Below, in pieces: positions 21,571 to 28,188 of a DNA stretch of 28,188 nucleotides. The stretch comes from Amphimedon queenslandica. Taxonomy: Eukaryota > Porifera > Demospongiae > Haplosclerida > Niphatidae. The notes beneath the pieces were generated by a model, which was not told the DNA's origin, searched no databases, and saw only the letters and a program-made list of their open reading frames with translations. The stretch is from positions 526,281-554,468 of the forward strand of contig NW_003546247.1 in assembly GCF_000090795.2 (NCBI RefSeq). The letters run 5' to 3'. Both the position numbers and the translations under genes were made by a program. The first letter of the stretch is position 1. Each line of letters opens with the position of its first letter.

Positions 21571-22397
21571 ACAATGTTCATGAAATGATTTACATTAAAA
21601 GTGGAACTGTCATATGGCATACAGGCGTCACTGGTAACTAATTTACTAGAGTAGTTATGGCGTGTTTGGTTAAAATGCTTACATACCTACTTTACCTTAA
21701 ATTCATTAACAGGGTGGGTGGTTTCTTTGGTTTTACTTTCGTAATTAGAGACCCACCTTCATCATGCATAATTTTGAGTGCTTTTGATAGGACTACAGCA
21801 GTGTCTGCTTTTTGCGTGTATTATAGCAAGCCACAGGAAAACTGTTTACACTCACAAACTGTGTTGGCCAAACACTGTGTATACTTTAGCCAGGAACCAT
21901 CTTTTTGTTAAGTCTTTAATAATTTGTGTTTTGTTCACAGCTATATCATTACTACACCCAATTTCAATGGCTGTAGATACGAACCAGCTGCATAACTGTG
22001 GGAGTCAGATTGCAAAACCCTCAATAAGCACTTCTCCAAGTAAGTTCATTCAGTCATTGAATGCAATGCTAATGTACTCCACACTGAAAAATGAAAGTTA
22101 ATATAACCCCAACAAGTTGATTTCACCAAACAATTATGGTGTTAAAATAACACGAAAAAAGATTAACATAACAGTTATGAGGTTAGAATAATACTTAATG
22201 GTGAAATTAACCATTAAAGGTAAATCTAACCTGATTTAAATTAATTTTACAAAGTAATTTTGCTGTTAGAACAACTGAGAAAGTACCTGTTTTAATAATC
22301 AAGAGTAATTAAGATAGTCAATTAACTAGATTCTTGGCGTGGTAGTGGAAAATTGGCTGGAGCTTCATAGGTTTTTTCTCTTCTAAAGAAGAGCTTC
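21571..22397. other. Spacer with a degenerate palindromic repeat
   Basis: Two overlapping + strand open stretches (21657-22101) match nothing known. From about 22135 to 22290 the sequence contains repeated short inverted words: GGTGTTAAAATAACAC, GAGGTTAGAATAATAC, TAATGGTGAAATTAACCATTA, GGTAAATCTAACC and GCTGTTAGAACAACTG. They look like worn copies of a unit near GGTGTTAAATTAACACC, i.e. a degenerate palindromic minisatellite or MITE. Confidence 0.4.
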
Positions 22398-23476
22398 CTA
22401 ACATGATGAACCTGTGAAAACAAGACTATCTGAAGCTACCAGACTGTTTGTATTGGTATGCTCAAAACAGTAAGCTAGAAGGTGAGGGTTACATGCTTGT
22501 GTGATACATCTTGCTATTACAAAGTAGACTTTAGATAAGTTCATGGAGATTATCCTTTTGATGTAGCCATATTGCGTAGTACCATTGTCTTCCACATTTA
22601 TCATTAAATAGCAATCCTCTTGAGCATACTTAATTCCATTTATCATTACCTATGGCAGCCTTAAGCACAACTGATCCTTGGTATGGTGAATGTTGTGCTG
22701 ATCAAGAAGGTGCCTGGCCTTTTGTGCATCATCACACTATTCTTTTAAAAGGATGGACTGTATAATTGCTACTTCTGGTGTGAAAAAATTTCCTGAATAA
22801 ATGAGCTAGCATTGGTGCCATTAGCTAAAGAGTGTGTGAAATTTTTAAAGATACCACACTTAACTATTCCATAAAAAAATTTAATTTACACTCAAACCTC
22901 ATTGTCCACGAGCATATTGGTGGACCATGTGTAGAAATCTGCTTTGGGTCATGGAGCATGTAGTATTGCTTTGGTATAAATCTTTCATTTGAATATATAA
23001 CTGTAAAGGCAACATGGTGCTCTTTAATTAGAACTCTAAGATAAGTAGCTACATAAAATGACACAAAAGAAGTAAGAGCTATTTGCAGAATTTTAGAAGT
23101 ATGAGGAAGTAATTATATTTCGAACTGTCATCTAGAACCTTGTCTCCAACAAAAAATGAGAAAATACGGACAATTCAAGCATCTTGGTGGTTCGGTATAG
23201 ACTTTAAATTTTTCAGCATTTAAGGAACGAATAGATACGTCATTTCATGGCTTAATACCAGTTTCAGATTACCCATAATCAAAACTCCGCACTCTCTCAT
23301 TAAAATGGCTTAGTGTCATGTAGTTTGATGTAAATACATGGTCCAATAGTAACCGATACTTGTATACTACTGCTCCTTCGAGCAGATCATAAAAGTCATC
23401 ATGGCATAACCTTCCAATGACAGACAAGTATTTTACATCGTTCAGTGTACTTCTATTTTTTATTTCATATTTCATG

Positions 23477-23569
23477 CTTTTCTGGTCTGTAGTATCAGAT
23501 GCCACTTCAGAACACATTCTGTGACAGAATGTGTTCTGAAGTGGCAACTGATACTATTATACAGAAAAG
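23477..23569. repeat. Near-perfect palindrome inside element A
   Basis: The core arms 23491-23522 and 23524-23555 are reverse complements over 32 bp with one mismatch and a single-base centre (23523). The outer CTTTTCTG (23477-23484) and CAGAAAAG (23562-23569) pair again after a short unpaired gap. The family homology reads LRTPAEHDRK on one side and KSMKYEIKNRSTLNDVKY on the other, so the palindrome occupies a spot where the relatives I recall have only a short linker. Confidence 0.85.
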
Positions 23570-24271
23570 TATTTTCTGTCATGCTCTGCTGGAGTACGAA
23601 GAACAAATTGCTTAGCAGTGAAATTTTTTTAAGAACTCTCTTTTGTTGCTAAACACGAATGGCAAAAGTGTCGGGCAAAAAACATGGACTGTTTGAAACT
23701 ACCAATGGTGTGGCTTGCAAGGTTGTCTGCTAGAAAAGCAGTTACGGCTTCTTTTATGTGCTCCTTGCATGTACCTCTATGAATTGTTATTCCTTCTGTA
23801 CGCAGTTCATTTAAGTCTTCCACAAGGGGTCAGAGTATTTCGTTCATTCCATGTTGCTCAACAAGTGAGTGCTTAACAATTGTTGAAAGAAAGATTCATC
23901 TTTAAGTTGATTGTAATTTAGGGTGTAAATTGCCGATAATGAAGAAAATGCAACCAAGCTTGTGAATTTTAGTGCTGGACCCTAAAGGATTAAAAATTTT
24001 AAGTTCATCATAGTATCCTATAATTTGTAAGGCTTTTGGCGTTGTTGAGAGGAGTGGGTGTGTTCTGGTTTATGACCCATCCTGAGAATTACAGTACAGG
24101 GCTGTGCTGCTTTCATCATGATTGGAAAAAACTTGTTCGTAGAACTTTATTCTCCAACAGCATTTTGAGTGTGTTGAGCAAAGAAATGTGATGAAATGTG
24201 TCAATTTGTTTTACTTTTCTACGTTTTGAGCCTGAGTAGTACCCAGAACCAACTTTAATTTTTCTTGGTTC

Positions 24272-24321
24272 CTGTAGTTAAAACAACAATTGTGCTTATG
24301 TGTTATGAACGTTTAACTTAC
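24272..24321 (-). other. 50-bp intron of element A
   Basis: On the - strand, ...CAAGTTCTT|GTAAGTTAAAC begins the intron. A T-rich tract and TTAACTACAG|GAACC end it. Splicing in phase 0 joins FQVL to EPRKIKVG, which restores the contiguous family homology. Confidence 0.7.
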
Positions 24322-24923
24322 AAGAACTTGAAATTTACTTTAAATAAACTTTTCTTGTAGGTATTTTGTCTCTAATTCCGCAAATGGATTTGTCATATTT
24401 TAAATACCCCATCAACATCTAATCCGTCAATTCCTTCTGCAAGTTTCAATTGAACAGCCGAATGAAAATACTGTGTAGCATTATCGAAGATAGATTGGCA
24501 TTAGTAATAATGTCATCAATTGCAACCTGGGATAGTTTATGTACTAATCTCATTCTCATTACAAATAGTGCTGAATCTTGTTTTTTGTTTCTGCCTATCA
24601 AGCCCCAAAAGATAACTCAGAGCCGCTTCATTAGTTTTCATAGTATAACTATCTTCTCATTTTAAGGTAAGTTCAAATTGACTGTCATGATTGTTAAGAT
24701 TTGTAATAGAAATGGGAGCTGAAGCAGTGCCACTGATGACCTTCTGAGTGTGATGTGTACTGTAGAGGTGTGACTTTAGAGCTGTGAATGAGCTGAAAGG
24801 TTGAGAATCACAGTCTGGAAATCAGCATGGTACTTGAAAACAATCATCATGAGTACTTTGAAGATGATTCAGCAAGAGTTGAGGTGTTCCCTTGTGAAAA
24901 TCAACTTCTGTGATCTTAAAAGA

Positions 24924-24943
24924 TCTTGCTTATTGAAGCAAGA
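24924..24943. repeat. Short hairpin TCTTGCTT-ATTG-AAGCAAGA
   Basis: Perfect 8-bp stem with a 4-base loop, just upstream (- strand) of element A's first readable codons and next to the tandem-repeat array; its CTTGC/GCAAG words recur in the array. Confidence 0.6.
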
Positions 24944-25006
24944 AAGCACAAGAATTGGTGAGATTCATGCCTAGCATAATCTTGCTTTATGTTCAGTCAA
25001 TCTTGA

Positions 25007-25430
25007 TCCAACAAGATCTTGCTAGATCAAATAACTTATAAAATCCCATTTAATGTTAGCTATACAAGATCACATAAGATAGCACTTGGTAGCAGATTAC
25101 TCATTCTTGCCTAATCTTACAATGTGTGGCATTTCTTTGTTCCAACAAGATCTTGCAAGATCAAATAACTAATAAAATCCCATTTAATCTTAGCTATACA
25201 AGATCACATAAGATAGCACTTGTTAGCAGATTACTCATTCTTGCCTAATCTTACAATGTGTGCATTTCTTTCTTCCAACAAGATTTTGCTAGATCAAATA
25301 GCTTATGAAATCCCATTTAATCTTAGCTATACAAGATCACATAAGACAGCACTTGTTAGCAGATCACTCATTCTTACAATGTGTGCATTTGTTTTTTTGA
25401 ACCAGATCATGTAAGATAACACTTGATATT
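25007..25430. repeat. Tandem array of ~134-bp units between elements A and B
   Basis: Unit 1 spans 25007-25140 (134 bp), unit 2 25141-25273 (133 bp) and unit 3 25274-25399. Unit 3 is shorter because it lacks the GCCTAATCTT-type segment. A decayed part-unit follows to about 25430, and there is a diverged half-unit before 25007. Each begins TCCAACAAGATCTTGC and contains ATCCCATTTAAT, TTAGCTATACAAGATCACAT and TTACAATGTGTG. Units 1 and 2 differ at only a few positions. The palindrome CAAGATCTTG occurs at 25012-25021 and 25146-25155 (CAAGATTTTG in unit 3). The array lies upstream of element A's N-terminus and downstream of element B's stop. Confidence 0.9.
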
Positions 25431-25658
25431 ACTATATGTGACATAATTTAATTATTGTTATTATTGTTTCCTTTTATTAAGGAAAAGATAGACAGAAAAT
25501 TAATGAAAATAACACTGTGACATTGTAAGAAAGAAATGGCAATAAAGAAAGAAATGACATTGACACAGTAATAAAATAAAATTTCAGGAAAGAAATGGCA
25601 ATAACTCATTATCTATGTAATTTTAGCCACTTTATTTTATTTAATACTTTAAAGATTG
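25431..25658 (-). promoter_or_regulatory. 3' flank of element B with poly(A)-signal-like sequence
   Basis: On the - strand, immediately downstream of B's stop, AATAAA occurs twice (25631-25636 and 25636-25641 in + coordinates), placed as expected for polyadenylation. Further down, a short word GAAAGAAATGGCAATA is repeated (about 25530 and 25590). No gene. Confidence 0.45.
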
Positions 25659-28188
25659 TTAATGATGTTCAATATTATTAGGGGATTTAATGACATATAA
25701 AAGTGGAACAGATGAAGGCTGAACTAAACAACAATTAGAAACTAATTTTTGTGCAGGAATGGCTGTAACAGTATCAATAGCGTCTAGCGGGTGTACTTCA
25801 AGAATAAAACGTGAGATGACAGATGATTCAGAATAATGATGAAGAACTGGTCTACAAGGACTACCTGACGTTTTTAAAATGGTAGAATCTGTTCTATGAA
25901 ATGGCCGTACAAATACTATTGTCCCAAAGGATGAACATTCAGCAAATTTTTGAATCTCTCCATATGCTTCTACACCATTGTTGTTGATATACGAACAATA
26001 GCAACTTTTACGCTTGCCTTCACCACATCTATAGGAATTTGTATGAAATAGCTTTTCGTGTATATAAAGGCGTTCAAATGTATTCACTGATCCAGTTATT
26101 GTTGTAGACAGCTTCCTAGCTTCTTGTAGTTCAAAAACATCTAAATGGTCTGATTTTACATTACCAATAGAATACCCATGCGAAATCTTCTTCATTGAAT
26201 ACAAAGTATGCCTTGATGTCTGAAGGTAGCTTATTAATGATTCACTTACCCTATTTTCAAATTTCAAAATATAAATTTTGTAAAGTGATGGCAACATCTA
26301 ACGAAAATGAAAGCTGTTCAGCAACTCTTCTAGTGGAATGAACCATTCTTTTTAAAGCACCATTGTGGCTCTCAAACGAAAAAGTAGAATGCGTCCAGCA
26401 AGGGCTCGTACAAAGTAAGCAATATGACTTAATAAATGAGCATTTATTGTTTATATTAACTAAAATGGGGGCTGAGTAGAACAAAAGCCAAACTCTAAAT
26501 TCATTAGCTTTCCAGTAAGACAAATCGGCACTGATTGTTTTTGGAGAACGTACAAATTCATGCGGTGGTGTCTGCCTTAATAAATCACTGTCAATTTTAG
26601 ATATATGTTGCCTGATGGAAAATGCCTCGCAAAATATTTTGAATCTGTCCACACCTTTAAAAGATATTTAACAACTCCTTCGAGAACGCAATGCATATAG
26701 TCATTTGGCATACCAGACAAAAAATCTAAATTACCATGCAACGATGAAACTCCTTTTATGCCTTCAACAACAATGCCATATTTGTTTCCTTTTCTGATTG
26801 CTCTCTCAATTCTATCAGATGTGCGTAGCAAATAAGAATCATCAGGTAAATATATATGGCTCCGAACATGCTCACAAGGATGGATACAAGTTGGGCACCC
26901 ACAATGACCATTAAACTGTTTCATATTCAAAGTTTTGGCTTTAGCTACAAGGTTAGCAACACAAAAAGAAAGCTTTACTCTTACAGTTTTCATGCCATCT
27001 GGCCCTGTATTTAGTCGAAAGCCAATGATGTTTAGATGCTTCAATTTATCAAAAATAGAAGCCAGTAATATTTGCATATCAGGACGACATCTACCAACCC
27101 AGAGTGCACAAATTACAACATTATCATGACGAAACCGTATTTTAGGACAAAGATTAGCTATTTCTAGATAGACTGGCCACAAACTAACTTTAGATGACTT
27201 GTAAAGACTCACACCATCAGTATTCATTATGAGTCCTATATGTTCCTTACTAGAAAAAAAATCGTGGTCGTGACTCAGCATAGTTGCTTTCGTAAAATTG
27301 GAAGATTCACTTGAACAACTGATGTTATTCCAATTTCCTGTTTATAAATGAAGTATATAAATGAATAGTATAGCTATATAATATTATGCATACGTGAGAG
27401 TATTGTCTTGAGCTGCAAAGGTATATCAAGTTGAATTTAAACGTCTGGATCACTACTATTAGAGCATTTGCTTAAGCAGTCCAGTTTTTGGCACTTGTCA
27501 AGAATTTGATTGCCACAATTAGGACAAAACAGTGTTTTGTGCTTGTGTGATTGAAAATTTTGAAAAAAATTACGAAGCTGATAGACAGTAGATGGGAGTT
27601 TATTGTTTTTTGGGCAGAGCAACTGCAGCAACCTCAGGACTTCCTTTATTGTGCTGAAAGGTAAACGGCATACTTTTTTAAGCTGCAAAATGGCAAAATA
27701 AGCTCCACAAACTGTTACATCAGCACCAGAATACTGTGGCAGAAACATGTCATCACTTATTTCTTGATGTTGATCTGCATTATCAGCGGGAATGTCACAG
27801 TCAGCAAATAAGGTTTCTGAGTATTCATCTTCTGAATCACTAGCAACACTGTTTTCACTGTCATCTGAGTTTACATCATAGTGCTGAGATAGACATACTG
27901 CTGGAGCAGCAGCAGCATCATCACCGTGACTGTTACTGTCCAAATATTCCGTATATTCGTAAAATTCCCCATTGCTATCTTCCTCGCTATGCTCTGTATT
28001 CTGGTGAAACGGAATTCCTTCATTATTGCTGCAGTGTTCCCTTTATATAGATGACAAAACATGAATGCATGCAGGATTCAAATAAAATGTCTTACGTTTT
28101 TTTTTGGTTTCTCCATCTAGTAGTTCTAGGTATTGGTTTAGAGGAATCATAAATATAAGTTCTATATAGTCCTCTTCTTGCTCTTCTC
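25659..28188 (-). pseudogene. Element B: Tnp2-like transposase, best-preserved copy (5' end outside window)
   Basis: Read on the - strand. An acidic N-terminal region is open from about 28040 (EHSEEDSNGEFYEYTEYLDS). Then come CGAYFAILQLKKVCRLPFST, KLPSTVYQLRNFFQNF and a CPNCGNQI..C zinc-ribbon-like pair. A lone TAA at 27437-27439 interrupts before IQLDIPLQLKTILS. A 56-bp intron is followed by the Tnp2 core: HIGLIMNTDGVSLYKSSKVS, ICALWVGRCRPDMQ, MKQFNGHCGCPTCIHP and GVSSLHGNLDFLSGMPNDYM. A frameshift near 26640 leads to SIRQHISKIDSDLLRQTPPH and YWKANEFRVWLLFYSAPIL. After FIKSYCLLC the sequence jumps to WTHSTFSFESHNGALKRMVH, so roughly 75-80 codons normally present are missing near 26400. A second frameshift near 26280 leads to the C-terminal region (VEAYGEIQKFAECSSFGTIV) and a stop at 25659. 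Mutations are few, so it decayed more recently than its neighbours. Confidence 0.85.
27338..27393 (-). other. 56-bp intron of element B
   Basis: On the - strand the intron begins GTATGCATAATATT and ends CATTTATAAACAG. The split codon C|GA (Arg) joins KTILS to NWNNISCSSESSNF in frame up to the Tnp2 core, so the splice is supported by frame continuity as well as by consensus. Confidence 0.75.

Larger units (their letters stand above)
22398..24920 (-). pseudogene. Element A: Tnp2-like transposase with N-terminal zinc finger, near full length
   Basis: Read on the - strand. N-terminus (24920-24740): LLLNHLQSTHDD, then a C2H2-like finger CDSQPFSSFTALKSHLYSTH. Middle exon (about 24660-24322): AIDDIITNANLSSIMLHS, KLAEGIDGLDVDGVFK and ELETKYLQEKF. 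After an in-frame 50-bp intron: EPRKIKVGSGYYSGSKRRKV, LLNTLKMLLENKVLRTSFF, ALQIIGYYDELKIFNPLGSS and TKIHKLGCIFF. Then GITIHRGTCKEHIKEA, AFLADNLASHTIGSFKQS with a paired-Cys HSCLA, KNRSTLNDVKYLS, HDDFYDLLEG, and RFIPKQYYMLHDPKQISTHG with MRFECKLNFF (family form KHHF.LHYP...GP...W.MRFE.KH). The C-terminus contains YLMINVEDNGTTQYGYIKRI. About eight stops or shifts make it inactive. It is clearly related to, but a different lineage from, element B. Confidence 0.8.

Noticed and set aside
24450..24665. 71-codon + strand ORF
   Set aside because: Antisense to element A's exon; the - strand carries the recognisable ELETKYLQEKF and GIDGLDVDG blocks.
27871..28062. 63-codon - strand open stretch overlapping the start of element B
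   Set aside because: Out of frame with element B, whose acidic frame is open over the same bases and continues into conserved blocks.
28040..28100. Upstream exon of element B ending at CGTAAGAC near 28095
   Set aside because: The donor is plausible, but no acceptor nearby joins it in frame to the acidic region; the true 5' structure cannot be settled here.

Overview
The window looks like AT-rich metazoan nuclear DNA with very compact introns (about 50 to 75 bp). The mix of transposon families (several Tnp2-like lineages, hAT of the DUF4371 type, pogo, PIF/Harbinger, DIRS and a HIRAN-like TE domain) fits an early-branching animal, most likely a sponge, with a cnidarian as the alternative. That assignment is inference from remembered family distributions, not from a search. 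I find no rRNA, tRNA, CRISPR array, bacterial operon or complete host gene. Nearly everything recognisable is a decayed mobile element.

Left third, mostly + strand: 1-377 is a fragment of a TE-associated Cys-bearing domain. 723-2081 is the C-terminal half of a Tnp2-like transposase, interrupted by a CCACGAAA-rich repeat and preceded by a 14-bp pyrimidine repeat. 3173-5373 is a near full-length but broken hAT transposase with an internal deletion. 6001-6730 is a pogo/Tigger DDE remnant. 7304-7681 (- strand) is a HIRAN-like domain remnant. 7859-8103 is a MITE-like inverted-repeat element.

Middle: 9780-12310 is visibly GC-richer than its surroundings. On the - strand it holds a 5'-truncated DIRS retroelement in the diagnostic order reverse transcriptase end, RNase H, tyrosine recombinase. 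12311-16130 is AT-rich, with diverged direct repeats, a TGCA microsatellite and one weak two-exon ORF candidate. 16130-17265 (- strand) is a PIF/Harbinger transposase relic.

Right third, all - strand: 19155-19298 is a 144-bp foldback element. It lies beside a fragment of an unidentified TE-like family (19341-19660), a Tnp2 fragment (20350-20645) and a fragment with an SIDNVDFLQS/SWHG block (20700-21570). Two distinct Tnp2-like transposase pseudogenes then sit head to tail. Element A (22398-24920) has an N-terminal zinc finger, a readable 50-bp intron and a near-perfect 65-bp palindrome inside it. Element B (25659-28188) is the best preserved, with an acidic N-terminus, a frame-preserving 56-bp intron, one stop codon, two frameshifts and an internal deletion. 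They are separated by three copies of a ~134-bp tandem repeat carrying the palindrome CAAGATCTTG.

No two elements appear to work together as a pathway. The window reads as a transposon graveyard in which elements landed near or inside one another. The most interesting parts are the A/tandem-repeat/B junction, the 65-bp palindrome, the two foldback elements and the fragments of poorly described TE families.
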